Source of the DNA: Blasia pusilla
Lineage: Eukaryota; Marchantiophyta; Marchantiopsida; Blasiales
Reading direction: 5' to 3'
Assembly (NCBI GenBank): GCA_050084515.1
Contig: CM114271.1
Coordinates: 47,182,001 to 47,246,000, forward strand
Length of the DNA stretch: 64,000 nt
Within the stretch, counting starts at the first letter, position 1; each line of letters opens with the position of its first letter. Below the pieces are notes generated by a model. It was not told the DNA's origin. It saw only the letters and a program-made list of their open reading frames with translations, and did not search any database. This document shows, in pieces, positions 13,901-25,992 of the stretch. Both the position numbers and the translations under genes were made by a program.

Positions 13901-15086
13901 CAAGGGAGGTCCGACAATTTTATTTTCTGCTGCCCAAACAAATGCCTTCAGACCCATTCCGGATAGCTTGGGAGCTGCAAGTTCCAACAACAAGAGCATT
14001 ATTATAGTCCTGAAACCCCTTTGTTTAGACCCTTGTCAAATCAAGCAACGGCTACTGCCCAAAAATCCCCTTCAGAATCATTCCTCAAGGCTTGAGCTGC
14101 AAGTTCTGACAAAGAGATCAAATTTTTTAGTCCTGAGCCACTTTCTGTCGACCCCTCCCTGTCAAATCATGCAAAAGCTACTGCCCAAACGAACAACTCC
14201 AAACCCATTCTCAATAGTTTGGGAGGTTCATATTCGTGCAAGAACAAAGTTTTCAGTCCTGAACTACTCTTAGTTTTTGACCTTTGCCTAATCAAACAAC
14301 AGCCACAACTCAAACAAAAGCGGCCAGATTCATTCCTGATACTCTAGAAGCTACATTTTCAGACAACAGCAACACCTTTTTTAGTCCTGAATCGATCTTC
14401 TGTTTCTCACACAAGTCACATCAAGAAACTGCCACTGATCAAAAAATGTCTTCAGCCCATTACCGATAGTTTGGGAGCTGCATTTTCAAACACCACAAAC
14501 GCAATTTGGAGTCCTGAATAACTCTTCCTATCGTTAAATTAAGCAATAGCCACTACCCAAACATGACTAGAGTACAGCCCATGCTTTGCATGGAGTCAAT
14601 ATTCATGCAGTCCCAAAAACCAAGAAAAAGTTTTGTCGTTGTGCGTGCTACTAAAACATTTCTGGTCCCATGTTGATCAAAGAGGTGTTTCCAAACCATT
14701 AAGCTATTCTCGCTTGCCAGTATAGACTCCCCCTACCAGGTGCATACCCAGGCAAGAAGGCCACAATTTTGGACCCCACTTAAATCAAGCAACAACTAAC
14801 TGTTATGTGCATTTCCTAGCCCTCTTCCAGGAGGCGGCTCAAAGTCGAACTCCCCTTGCAATTGTCGTCACTTCAAGCTCATCACCATCTTTCCTTCTTG
14901 TGTTTAGAACGAGTGAGGACAGTGGTTTGCTTCTTTCCATGCTTCGTTAGCCCAGCTAACAAGTACAGCAGCGCAAGTGATACCCGTAGATCGTGAGAAG
15001 CAGGACATACCGAGAATCTTGGGGTTGGAATACGCGTCAGATGCCTTGAGAACATCCTCCACAGGTCGGAGTGTCACTGGCGCCAT
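4963..15086 (-). CDS. FAAH: Fatty acid amide hydrolase (amidase signature family), 19 exons
   Basis: Serine hydrolase that cleaves N-acylethanolamines to free fatty acid and ethanolamine, probably on internal membranes. Exons, 5' to 3' on the minus strand: 15086-15011, 13974-13865, 13059-12999, 12815-12604, 12496-12367, 11937-11860, 11578-11431, 11208-11096, 10887-10812, 10505-10434, 10157-10106, 9477-9400, 9276-9193, 8926-8823, 8527-8438, 7180-7112, 5915-5851, 5462-5401, 5088-4963. All junctions are GT..AG and phases agree, giving 601 codons plus stop; Arabidopsis FAAH has 607. The Lys-Ser-Ser triad is present: Lys211 in AVKDDID, cis-Ser287 in GGSSAGS, nucleophile Ser311 in GGSIRIP. The start was chosen by homology of the short N-terminus. 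Introns 15 and 16 exceed 1.1 kb and hold repeat debris. The last ten or so residues diverge from the family. Product identity is near certain; exon ends are good predictions. Confidence 0.93.
6660..6773 (-). other. Exon-like open segment of unknown origin inside FAAH intron 16
   Basis: A 114-bp open stretch of 38 codons, flanked by an acceptor-like AG (just above 6773) and a consensus donor GTAAGG (from 6659 downward). Its reading includes LVPPELFG and [11 protein letters not shown], which look protein-like and unrelated to FAAH. FAAH is interrupted here in phase 2. Spliced in, the segment would be read in another frame and stop, so it is not a FAAH cassette exon. A captured exon or transposon-carried gene fragment is possible. 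I do not recognise the family. Confidence 0.35.
7709..7913. repeat. Dispersed repeat, copy b, in FAAH intron 15
   Basis: Second copy of the repeat at 3851-4043, same orientation. It sits inside the 1.26-kb intron between the exons at 8438 and 7180, and probably accounts for part of that intron's length. Confidence 0.6.
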
Positions 15087-16225
15087 CGCCTTCGGAATCC
15101 CTCGGCTCCCTCCCACTGCATTGTCCACAAGCGTGTCGTCACTCCTCGGAAGTCGTGCAAAAAATGGCAGCCACCCTCTCAAAGGAAGGAACAAATGAAG
15201 GGAAGGAGGGAAGAAGAACAAACTGAAGCAATCAAAAAGCAGCCAGTTCTGTTTCGCTTGGCAAGTCGTTTCTTGCGCGCTCTCCTCTTTTGACAACCAC
15301 AGTGGAGACACTGCACAACGAACTCCCTGGATGTTCGAGCGAGAAGCTGAGAGAAGAGGGCGACGGTCAAGCCACCAGGTATTCCATATTGCACTGCACT
15401 GGCTGGGCTTAGCAACACTTGAACAGCTGCAATGCAAGGTTCTTTGCACCACCTTCGCCGATCACAGTGTTCTCACGGAGGATGAAACTTCCCAGCCTCA
15501 AAAAGGTGGTCCTCACTCAGCTAGCTTTACTACCCATAGTCAAACTCCAGAATCGGAACCTCAATTCAACGACCCGGTGTAAGCACTCACACATTTTGGC
15601 ACGTGTCCATGAGCTCCAAGCATCGCCCATCACCATTGGACGACCTGGGCGATTACCACAAGCCCACATTCTCGAAGAACAACTTAACTTCGCATGCTTT
15701 TATGACACTCTTCTTCTCTCTCGACCTGACGGCTTAGCTTCAATCGCTTTGTACTAAACTCTCTGAAGTGGTGGGTAGAACACAGATATGCCCCTAGGAC
15801 TATGAGCCACTAAAGTGCTTTTTCTTAGCGTAATATTTTGTTAGCTGTATTGTGCCTTACGGTAATAATCACTCTCAAAATAATTGAGCATTGGAGAGGT
15901 GCATCATGGCTGAGCTATGGAGCAGTTGAAGGATCGATTAATGGCGGACGGACCCAGTTAAGGGTTCTGACAAGGTCGCTTTGTGCTTCCCCACTCCCTC
16001 CGCATGTGCGCTTCCGCTCCAGGAATAAGTATTCTCTACCTCAGATCCTCTAAAGTTCTAACCACTGGGCTCAAGGGCACAGGGACACCAAATATGATCC
16101 AGCTCACCCTGGCCGGGTGCAATCACTGCACGGATCTGTGGATCCCAAGTCTGAGGGGTGACAGCCTCTCTTCCTTTATTGCTAACCAAGCAAAACCGAG
16201 CTGCCTAGAAATTGCATAACCAACC

Positions 16226-16228
<3 letters not shown>

Positions 16229-16259
<31 letters not shown>
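16229..16259. repeat. (AG)n microsatellite
   Basis: Uninterrupted AG dinucleotide run of about 15 units, seen directly. Confidence 0.95.
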
Positions 16260-16264
<5 letters not shown>

Positions 16265-16470
16265 TTAGTAAGATTTGTGGTCCACGGGAAGCGGCTGGGA
16301 CTGTATGTGTGTGATAGTGACATCCGACAGGCTCCTTTACATCCAGTGATTCTCAAGCACTTCTGCTTGCGATTGCATCGGAGGGGATTTGTTGTTTCAG
16401 AGACTGTACTCATTAAGTAGTGCCTGTCGTAGCCTTACGACCATAGACACCGCGCCCTGGTTTTTCACAG

Positions 16471-16494
16471 TGAGAGGGAGAGAGAGAGAGAGAT
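16471..16494. repeat. (AG)n microsatellite, short
   Basis: GAGAGGG followed by about six further AG units; a second, shorter purine run 210 bp from the first. Confidence 0.85.
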
Positions 16495-17183
16495 GTGGGA
16501 AGGAGTCATCTCTGATTGAAGGTACATCAGTTGCCCAACCCACAAGACTTTCTCACCTCTGCAGGAGTTTTCTCGCTCACTACCAGCTTCGAATTCCCTT
16601 TGCGCTCTCCACCTTTACTTCGTTATTTTCTTCCGCTCCGACTGTCGGCAGCGCTGATGAGCTCCCAGTGACTCTCCCTATCTCCAACTCATTATCCCAC
16701 AAATGCTATCCATTCCTCTCCTCAGATCCTTCATCTCATCACTCCATTTTCCTGCACTGACGAAGCCTCACGTGTTTTCATGCCAACAGTTGATCAAACT
16801 GAACTCTGAATCTTCCTACTTCTTAAACAGGTAATCCTCAAGAACTTCGGATACATCAAATATACACTTGTCCACAGTCGGGCTGGTGTCGGGCTATCTG
16901 TGCCACCTCCTACCATCTTTAGTGGGCTCTTCAAATCCATCACTGGTGCCAATCCTTGCAGTCTGGGAGTGACCGGACTAGATTTAACCTGCCAATGGGT
17001 AATGTTTTCTTCTCATTCACAGCTGCTCTTGAAAATAACAAACTCTTTCATCTATGGGCTTATATTCTTCATGGGCTGGCCAACCAACCAGCAAGTGAGA
17101 AGACCATAGCACCCGTTGAGTGAGCTATGGTATGGTATTCTTGTTGTTCCCTCATTGCATCTTTCGTTTAATGGGAACACCTT

Positions 17184-17990
17184 CTCAAGGTGGAGGTGTA
17201 CTTCCACCTTGAGAGGGAGATATGCCATTGTCACTTCAAGGATGGATCGAGGCTATGGTTCTTGGAGCTATGTGCCACTCGCATTTCAAGGATAGCTTTA
17301 GATGATTTGAAGGATGGATTGTGGCTATGGGGGTTAGCTGCCTCTCTCATTTCAAAGATAGATTGTTGCTATGGCTATGGGAGCTATGTGCCACTTGCAT
17401 TTCAAAGATTGAGATGATTTCAAGGATCGTTTGTGGCTTTGGGAGTTATATCCCTCTTTCATTTCAAGGATGGATTGTGGCTATGGGAGTTGTGGCTTTG
17501 GGAGTTATATCCCTCTTTCATTTCAAGGATAGATTGTGGCTACGTGAGCTATGTGCTTCTTTCATTTCAAGGATGGATGTGGACCCATGGTTCTCCTAAT
17601 GTTGCCATTCTTTGTAATTACAACCGACTGACAAAGTTTGGAGACTTCCAACGTAGGTCTAGGAAGTTTGGCCATTTTCAGGTGAAAAGGAGGGCCTATT
17701 CAAATGTTCCCATGGAAATCTCCAATGGAATATTTTTCATTATTAGAAAATCGACTAGCTTCAAATACACTAGTGTACATCCCGCGCCATGCACACAAGT
17801 GAAGGGATTAATTATGTTGGACACAAATCAATTTTTGTTTTCTTGCTTCGTGAAGTATGGAAGACATTTTCTTGTTGCCCAACTGCCACATGTCAAGCAT
17901 ACAAGTATTTGCAAATCAAGAAGACACTCTCCAATAATAATATAGATTTGAGGTTGAGTTCACTTCAAGGATGGATGGAGGCCATGCTTT
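17184..17990 (+). repeat. Degenerate minisatellite (TTTCAAGGAT-type units)
   Basis: Between 17238 and 17585 the block 'TTTCAAGGATNGATTGTGGCTATGGGAGCTATGTGCC' recurs at least seven times with deletions and substitutions, at spacings of about 40-65 bp. One more stray unit lies near 17963-17980. Several frames stay open through it and give repetitive peptides (HFKD..LLWLWELC), which I regard as by-products. Confidence 0.8.
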
Positions 17991-18684
17991 GAGTCTCATC
18001 AAAACTTTGAATTCTAAGCCTTACACTCCCAATATCTTAGTTTGAAGGTTTCATGAAGTAATAGTAATATTAGTGAAGCTCGTGTAGATGCTTCCAATGG
18101 TAGAGTATAAGGCCAAGTTTCCTATCAATATAGATCATTCTTTTCTACAACTCCCACTCAATCTTTGGTTTCTCATCTTAAGGAGTCCTTTTGAACCTAA
18201 ACCCTTAAGGTACATATCCACATTTCCTCACCATTTTGAACAAGGATTAGTCATATATAGATACTCCTCGCATGTGAATGCATGTCTTGGAATTGAGTCA
18301 TGATTGTGGATTGAAAGAAGCAACCAAGAGGAACCAAGGCCAATATTATACTAATGTAGTCACAATATTAGCTAGGTTCCCTACAGTTGTGGCATGGTCA
18401 CCTATTTGATTTATAATCATGCCGAACAATAGTGTTCGACGTGAGCATTAGGTCAATTCAGCCAATTACTTGGCCAAAACACAATGTGTTTCAAACCAAT
18501 TGTTGCGGAAGGTTGTTATATGATCTTTGTAAAGCCTATTATTGACATCCATATTATCTTGAGAAGGCCATGTTATGTCCTCAAACCCTGAACCGTGTCA
18601 TTGCTTTCCTACGCGACGGTCAAGTGATAGTCACTTAGACCAAGATTGACTTCTCACTATAGCAATCTCATAGCATAAGAGTCT

Positions 18685-20480
18685 TGATGTGGAATATACG
18701 AGGTCTTACAAAAAAAAAGTACATGAGTACTTTCCTTATTTGGGAGAAGATGTACATCATCAATATCATTGGATGTGGGAACACAAGAGCAATACCATTT
18801 AAGAGTTGCAAAGGTTTACTTTAGTGGGATCAAAATCGTCGAAAATGGCTAAGTCCATAGCGGCCACACTAGTGGGGATCCACAAAGTGAGTCATGCTTA
18901 TGGGTCCAAGGAGGAAAGATCTTGTTGTGACCCACCAAATTCAGCACCAAGACTATGTAGTCGCTAGACTAGGAAGATTGACGGAACCGACCATGGGACA
19001 AATACTTGACAAGACATACACAAGTCTTATGACTAGCCTTAGACAAGGAAGGGCTATAACTACTCCAAGGAAAAAATGTAAGGCAAGAAAAATTTTAGAC
19101 CTTGGAGCCAAGCGCCAAGTCAAGGGCGAAAAGCAAGGGATACGTGAGTAATCAAGATAGGCGAGATGTCACGAGATTAGTCACAAAACACGAAAGGCAG
19201 CAAGACAAACATGAGATGCCAAACAAGGAGTCAAGACGGATGCTAACCATGAAACATATGGAACGTGTATCCAAGCTTCGAGATGCGTTTGGGGAGCCAA
19301 GAGTTGCATAATTTGCAAGAAGCCTTTGCCAAGCCATCTTGACGGATAACTAGTCAACGTTAGATCGCGGGTCATAAACCACATTTAAGTTGAGGGGAAA
19401 AATCAAGGGCCTAAGGGGAACAATAGGAAAGGTGGGGTTCTCTCGAAGAACCCTAGAATTACCTATAGGGGAGGGACACTCTCTCTGCCTACCCGCTCAA
19501 GTTGTTGAACCATGAACTATTTATGATGTGTGTTTGTTTGTGTTTCAAGTTTGAGCTAAAGACGCACCTTGATGAATTGACTGATGCAATAAATAGACAA
19601 TCAAGTTGGGGAGATTGGTTGAGGCTTGGGGAAGAGGCTTCTTAGGGAGACAATATGCACTTGGGGAAACTTGATTTGATAGGCACTTGGGAATTTCTCA
19701 GCTATCTACAAAACACGCAACCTGTTGAGTCTTTGGGACTCGACCAAAGTCGACCCATAGCAAAGCTTAAGGTTAAGAGTGCTTTAGGGCAAAGCTAGGA
19801 GAAGTAGAGATCAAACTCCATTTATTCTCTTGTTCCATGTTCTTCACCATGACAAACATAGAGCAAGAGAAAGCAACAGACTCGAAGGGATTATGGAGGT
19901 ATTGTTATCTACGTCAAGTCTAAATTTCTATACCTCATACATCTACAAGATCAAGATATTGAGGAGTAATGTTGTTGGATACGTCTTGGTTTGGTTGGGA
20001 GACCTGATTATTATTTGGAAATGTATTATTTTGCATCACTTTCCATGCCTACATATATACCCAACGTGCGCTTGTCTTAGGAGTCAACCATTCATCATCT
20101 AGGTATTGATGTTCTCAACATTAACTCAAACCAAAGGCTAAGTCTTTCTAGTTGGGGATTTCAATGCTACGACACATACTACTAAATTTACCCAATTCAA
20201 TGATTCCTTGACATCTCCTCTTCTCGAAAAACCATATAATTGTTTATAGTCTAAAGTTTCTCATGATCCTTCCACTAATTTCACGTTGAGTGTGGTCAAT
20301 AGAGTTAGTATGCCACAAGCAACACTTTGCACACTAATGATTTTTCCTACCTCCTAGACTTATAAGGAGGGAGGTCCTTGCTTTCTTTGGTATGATTTGG
20401 CAAATCACTTAATGGAGCCCAACATCGACTAGAAAGAATGTGGGATCAGATTTCCCATATGAGTGACGATAGTGTTGTTC
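18685..20480 (+). pseudogene. LINE (L1-type) apurinic endonuclease relic
   Basis: Near 18690 the plus strand reads VLMWNIRGLTKK, the typical N-terminus of the LINE endonuclease (WNxRGL). About 1.45 kb further on, near 20145-20175, it reads FLVGDFNATTHTTKF, the GDFN metal/DNA-binding motif of the same domain. Frame changes and stops separate the two. The spacing is longer than in an intact domain, so insertions are likely. No reverse transcriptase follows. Old, dead fragment. Confidence 0.45.
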
Positions 20481-21432
20481 TTGATAGAGATGTCTCAACG
20501 TTAGGTAGTCAATGAGATTATGGATCTAAATTGTATGACATGGATTATCAATCAAGGAGTTGTTAATTAAGCAATGTCATATGCGATTGAGGTGTGTTAC
20601 CTTTAAGGTATTGAAGACTGAGTTATAGTCAAGCTCATCGTCACCCGAACTGCTACATTTGGTACTCACACGAAGTAAGGAAGCTTAATCTAGGTTAGTC
20701 AATTAAGCGCGATTATCTTAACTAAGGTTAATTAATCACAATTAGTCTAACTCAAGACTATGTTTAGGATTAAGGTTAAGGATGCTTGTACATACCCTAT
20801 GAAATTGAGAAGGGGACCAACCTTCACTCATTCTCTTATTGCAAAATTTCGTTCTCCATGGTGGTGTGTGAGTGAGAGTTATTTCCCACCAATTACGCTT
20901 TTTTAGTAGTTTTTTACATGGAATCATAGCGATAGGAAAACATCATTTGAAATTCTTGTTTGAGGAGAGAAGAGAAGCAAGAGAAGGCACAATTTTGGTT
21001 TTGGAGAAGGAAATTTCTTTCACAGTTCAGTGGTTGCAGATTTTAGGTAGAGCTTTGATGACGACTAAACTTTGGAGGCATTTTTTAGGGCTTTCCCACT
21101 CGATTAAGCAATCTGGTTCCGCATCGATTAAAAAAAACACCAAAGGCTGGTTTTAATCGTCCTATAGAGCTCCTCAAGAGCTTTCCACCGCATCCAAAAT
21201 TGCTCGATTCTAACATTCTAAGCTCATGCAATAGCAATTTTAGTGTAGGAAAGTGCAATTAATAGAGGAATGTTGTGCAGTTTGCTCTCTACAAGCTAAT
21301 TTTGACTATTTCTTCCATGCAATTGGTCAATTTTGACAAAATTTAGGTCATTTTTTGTGTAGAAGTGATCTATGCTTCAATTGGAGCAGTGGATAGCGTA
21401 AAATTATGTTTTTATGAGTAAAATCGTTCGTC
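20481..21432. other. Intergenic, nothing recognised
   Basis: AT-rich sequence with short open frames and no recognised motif. It leads into the copia gag relic at 21433 and may include that element's leader. Confidence 0.35.
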
Positions 21433-21786
21433 ATGGAATATTCCTCAACAGTAATCATATGCGAGAAGCTAGATAAGCAGAATTACAATGTTTGGAAGTT
21501 TCGCATGAAATAATTTCTCATGGGTCAAGAACTGGAGCTTGTTATAGATGATGAGGCTAAGCCAGAAGATGACTCAACAAACTTGAATATTCGCGCTTGG
21601 AATAAACGCGCAAGACAAGTAATCTACTACATTTCAATAATGATTAGTTCGCCAATGATAGGTCTAATTCAAGATGTTGATTCTCCAAAGGAGGCTTGGG
21701 GTGCATTGAAAAAATTGGTCCACACATCTACAAGGGCCAGAAAGCTTCGATTGAAACGAAAATTGAACGAAGTGAGGAAAGGATAG
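21433..21786 (+). pseudogene. Ty1/copia gag fragment (UBN2/DUF4219-like)
   Basis: Starting at the ATG at 21433 the frame reads an N-terminal block with LDKQNYNVWKFRMK, typical of copia gag. One in-frame TAA follows at 21511. The frame then continues with segments like DSPKEAWGALKKLV and LKRKLNEVRKG, typical of the UBN2 gag domain, and ends at a stop near 21786. No zinc knuckle, integrase or RT follows, because the gypsy element starts 160 bp later. Truncated, inactive. Confidence 0.65.
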
Positions 21787-21949
21787 TAGAGCATCAATGA
21801 CTATATTTTGATTAGAAACATATAAATATGTGCATATGTAAAAAAAAAAATAGACACTCAAGGGGATGGAAAAACTTGATCCAAAAGATAATATTATTCG
21901 ACCCTCCCTCATGGAAGGTAGGGGTATGTATCCTTAATCTAAACACTAT

Positions 21950-22594
21950 TGTCGTGCGCATACACATTGCTACAGAACATACATCGTTGTCACCAAACAC
22001 ACACACACAAACATGCACGATCCCATCCTAACTCATGGGATCCAAACAACGACATAAGAAGTACCAAAATATCTCCAATAAATCAAGATCCAATCTCTCT
22101 CAACACCATAGCTCTCTAATGTGTGCACTCTCACATGTCTCTCTCAATGTCAAACCAAACCCACTCTCCTAATAAGAGGCTTGGGTTACACACACAAGGC
22201 AAGCAAGACCATAGCTCTACCACCTTATGTCAAGAGGTTCAACAAAGAGAGAATGAGTTCTCAAGCTCTCTCTCCTTGAGGTATACCCCTCCCTTCCCCC
22301 AAGCTCTCTCCATAGTAACCTATGCTCCCAAGTCACCTCTTTGGCTCTTGACCCGATGTAGGAGGTCTAGGGCCATTTATAAAAAATGGAAACTCGACCA
22401 TATACTCAAAATAGTATTGACCTAAAATAGTAAGTTCCTCAATATGGCTCCAAATGAGCCGAAACGAAGGAGAAACCTTCTCTCTCAGGTTTCTCAAAGC
22501 CTCAGTAGGTCATCCTTGACCTCTTGAGCCTGTCCACCACTACTCGAGAAGGCGCTTTGCTTGATCTTACCGATCTATCTTAAAAGACGTGACA
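21950..22594 (-). repeat. 3' LTR of element 1
   Basis: About 645 bp starting TGTCGTGCGC and ending ACGTGACA. The part 22079-22594 matches the right-end copy 33533-34040 and element 2 at 43677-44173. The first 130 bp (21951-22078, block A) match element 2 at 43549-43676, and also a second block just inside the LTR at 22601-22731. Confidence 0.75.
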
Positions 22595-22600
22595 ACTATC

Positions 22601-22731
22601 GTACGCATACACATCGTTACACAACACACATCGCTGTCATCGAACACACACAGAAACACGCACGATCCCATGCTAACTCATGGCATCCAAACAACGAGAC
22701 AAGAAGTACCAAAATATCTCCGATCGTCCCT
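22601..22731 (-). repeat. Block A' : duplicate of the LTR end, inside element 1
   Basis: About 130 bp closely matching 21951-22078 in the same orientation (shared features: GCATACACAT, a run of CACACA, CACGATCCCATGCTAACTCA). Element 2 has the same arrangement, with blocks at 43549-43676 and 44181-44305 flanking its LTR core. Confidence 0.8.
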
Positions 22732-22910
22732 CTAGTTGGTGGTTAGGACCCTCTAACTCCAGATAGCCGTCTATCCCTACCTACCATGACATACATCTCT
22801 CGGACACTAAGAGCAAGAAGGTTGGGTGCTCATGTGGCCCCATCGTTAGTCGCCTTCTTGTCATCCATGTCACAGACACAAGTCAAAATGTAGAACTATC
22901 TACGCTTTGT

Positions 22911-23052
22911 ACATCTGAGACACATCTATCGTCCTTGAGGAACCCTAGTGAGAGGTGGCGTCAAACATGCCACATGCCATCCTATCGAACATCCATCACA
23001 GACTAGCATAGTGGCTGCACTACAGGCGGAACCACACAACATACACCACAAG
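22911..23052 (-). pseudogene. PHD-type zinc finger at the pol C-terminus, element 1
   Basis: On the minus strand the reading shows CMLCGSAC, MLVCDGC, GWHVAC, TPPLTRVPQGR and then a CxxC pair. This is the C4HC3 spacing and the CDGC..GWHxxC..PPL signature of PHD fingers, which in known proteins read histone H3 tails. The Trp expected before the last Cys pair is a TAG stop in this copy. It lies after the integrase, where chromoviruses have a chromodomain. About 190 bp of non-coding DNA separate it from block A'. Confidence 0.75.
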
Positions 23053-23159
23053 ATGGCAGGAATTACTCCTAAGCTCGGATCAACTGTACCGTCAATGTTC
23101 GAAAGATGACACAACGTACAACTACGCACGTGGTCCTTCCAAACCATACCATCACATCC

Positions 23160-24271
23160 CTCCAATGATTAAGAGAATACTTGATGGCAAAACCTCACAC
23201 ACTCTCAAGATTGTGGATGTTGAATTTGTATCCCACCGCCAAGCACGGGAGGTGAAGGTCCCAATCTCCTAGGTGACCTCTTTGCAAGCCATACTTGCGT
23301 AATCCTCTCTTCACCGTCTGCACAACCTTCTCCGCTAGTCCATCCGCCTCAGGTTGATCTCACAAAATAATGCGGTGGTTGATTAGTGCCTGATCACACA
23401 AGGTCTGAAACTCCCCGAGAAACTCTATACCCTGGTCTGTCAACACCTCAGCTGGTGCGTCGTAATGACTCAACACTCAATCTAGAAAGGCATACGCTAC
23501 TCCCTCACTCGCTTTGTCAGGCAATGCAATCAACTCTATCCACTTGGAGAAGTGTTTGACCATCACCAACACATAGCGACTTTGGCGCTCTGTCAAAGGC
23601 AAAGGTCCTACAAAATCCAAACTCCATCTATAACCTAAACCCATGATCGGAAGTGGATGCAACTGTGGAGTCCAAGCATTGAACGATGCTCGGACTCGAT
23701 CATACACCATGAATTTGGTAACAAATTGTTGAATGTCAGTTTGCATGCCTCACCACCAATACTGAATCTAGAGCAAGCTGTACGTCTGCTTCACTCCAAA
23801 ATGACCCAACTTCTCGTGGGCATGACATACCAAACGTACTCTCTACAAAGAATGAGGCACTACACGCACCCTACCATCCTCCCACACCCGCAACACATGT
23901 GTCCCCTCCCACCAGAATCGTTTGGCTCGTTGTAGGATCCGATCCCGCTCTCTAGCACCCACTATACTCGCAACGCTGCTAGTACGCAAGTACTCCAAGA
24001 CCACTCCATCGTCGTGAATTTCTCGGCCACTTGTCATCTCCTCACTAGCCTCTAGATCTAGGGACTCTCCATCAAACCTCGCCACCGAAGTCTCAACAAT
24101 TTGGCTCTCCATAGCCAACAAGCCTAAATAGGTTGACCCATGCCATCCTGGCACCAACTCCTCATCACTCTCACCATGCCAACGAGCTCCAATCGCATCT
24201 CGCTCACTCGAGCATGGATTACGGCTCAAACCATCTGAATCCTGGTTGAGCGTCCCAGGTCTATATACCAC
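23160..24271 (-). pseudogene. Gypsy integrase, element 1
   Basis: Reading on the minus strand from 24271: a linker, then ERDRILQRAKRFWW, a zinc-binding region disrupted by stops, then LGYRWSLDFVGPLPL with the first catalytic Asp (near 23600) and the KHFSKWIELIALPDK stretch. The region with the second Asp and the Glu continues toward 23300 with stops. Element 2 has the better-preserved copy at 45175-45909. Integrase inserts the cDNA into host DNA; this copy cannot make a functional one. Confidence 0.8.
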
Positions 24272-24299
24272 CTAGAAGTCATACTCCTGCAACAAAAGA

Positions 24300-25540
24300 G
24301 CCCACCTCGCAAGCTTCCTTGTAAGCTTGTCGGACTCCATCAACCACTTAAGTGGCTGATGATTAGTAATGATGGTAAAGGAATTGCCAAATAGTTAACA
24401 TCCGAAATGTGCGACAGCCCACATTGCAGCCAAGCACTCACCCTCATACCAGCTATATCTCGCCTATGTAGTGTTGTTCGAGGGACTAGCGTAAGCCACC
24501 ATGAACTCTCTACCATCATCATCATGCTGGGTGAGCACGGCTCCAAGCCCCAACATGCTCCAATTAGTATGCAACTAGAAAGGACGCCCCCTCATCGGTC
24601 TCCTTAATATGGGCGCGGACGTCAATCTGTCCTTGAGCATCTGAAATGCTCTCTCCTACTCATCCCCCCAATGCCACTCATGATCCACCTTGGTCAGTAA
24701 GGTCAACGTCTTTGCAATCGAGTTGAAACCCTTGATGTACCATTGATAGAAGTTCGCCAATCCCATGAATGCACGAACTCAACTCACATTTGTAGGGCGT
24801 GGAATGCGTGAAATAGCCTCTACCTTCGCCCACTGCACACCAAGGCCCCGTGGATATATTGTATGACCCAAGTACTCAATCTGGTCGTAGAAGAACTTGC
24901 ACTTGCCTGGATGTAACTCCAGCCCATGTAATTATAATCGTCGAAACACCTCCTCTAGATGTCGCTCATGCTCCTCAACCGTGGTGCTAAAGACCACGAT
25001 GTCATCAATATAACATCTAGCAAAATCAAGACCTTCCAAGATCCTATCCATGACTATCTAAAACTCAGCCGGGGCGTTCTTTAACCCGGATGGTAAGAAC
25101 CGCCACTGGTACAAAAAATCCTTCTCGTGAGGATCGATGCCCCAAAATGCCGTCTTCAACGTGTCCTCCAATCTGATAGGCAACTGATGGTATTCAGCTC
25201 GCAAATCCAATGAATTGAAGACCTTTGCATGCCCAATCGCATCAAAGATCTCCTCTAGGATGGGCATGGCATACCTATCAAACTTCATCTGCCGATTGAT
25301 AGGTCGGTAATCTCCACACATCCGGCTATCCGTCCAATTGCCATGTACATCCTTCTTGGCGGGCATGACAGTGGTAGATGCATACTCCCCATGCGACATC
25401 TCCACTAGTCTTGCTTCGACCAAGTCCTGGCTCCTACTCTGAATGAGAGCCCTCTCCACGTTAGTGTATCTATAGGTTCATTGGAAGATCCGTGTGTCAC
25501 TCGACAACTCAATGCGGATCCCTCGACCCTTCAACGTACC
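24300..25540 (-). pseudogene. Gypsy reverse transcriptase and RNase H, element 1
   Basis: The clearest block is 25459-25058, with MSHGEYASTTVMPAKK, YRPINRQMKFDRYAMP and FNSLDLRAEYHQLPI, the N-terminal half of the Ty3 RT. The YIDD region follows near 25000-25020 after a stop. The connection and RNase H domain continue to about 24300 in several frames, with ARWALLLQEYDF-like remains. Stops and frameshifts are frequent. Homologous to 46046-47555 in element 2. Confidence 0.8.
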
Positions 25541-25992
25541 TAAATCATGCATGCTAAATGCCAAACAACTCTTATAACTCCTAAGGAAGTGATGTATCCG
25601 GCGCCGCTCTCCTCCTGTCAACTTAGGGCCCATATTTGGTTCCCAAGTCTCCATCGTGACTACAGTAGGAATCTTCGGCGCGGGTTTTGGTGGTTGCTAT
25701 GGTGCAACCTCATCTCGGACAACAAAACTCGACTGCTCCCCTGCAGCCAACTGCAAAATCGGATCTCCGTTTGCAGTACCCCGAACCATGGTCGATGTTA
25801 TGGCTACCATCTCTTGACGTTCCTGCAAAACATCCCAAGAAGTCCAAGGGTGTTTCTCCCGATCACCCTTAGCGTGTCGATCTCCTCGGGTCTTGCCCCT
25901 AGCCACTTCCTCAATCGTCTCGGTAGGCATGGGGCTCACCAACGCAACTACTGTGATCTATCGCATCCTCAAACGACGCTGCTCAGCTACTC

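Larger units (their letters stand above)
15087..17183. other. FAAH upstream region and intergenic DNA
   Basis: This holds the presumed FAAH 5' UTR and promoter (no element assigned), then non-coding DNA. The FAAH frame stays open upstream to an ATG at 15450-15452, which would add about 122 residues. I favour 15086 because the protein family has a short N-terminus. Two GA microsatellites are listed separately. No other gene is recognised. Confidence 0.5.

Noticed and set aside
14904-15452. FAAH start at the ATG at 15452
   Set aside because: The frame is open, but the added 122 residues are low in family likeness; known plant FAAH has a short N-terminus matching 15086.
18894-19311. Lys/Arg-rich open frames as a gag or nucleic-acid-binding protein
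   Set aside because: No zinc knuckle or family motif; composition alone is not enough.
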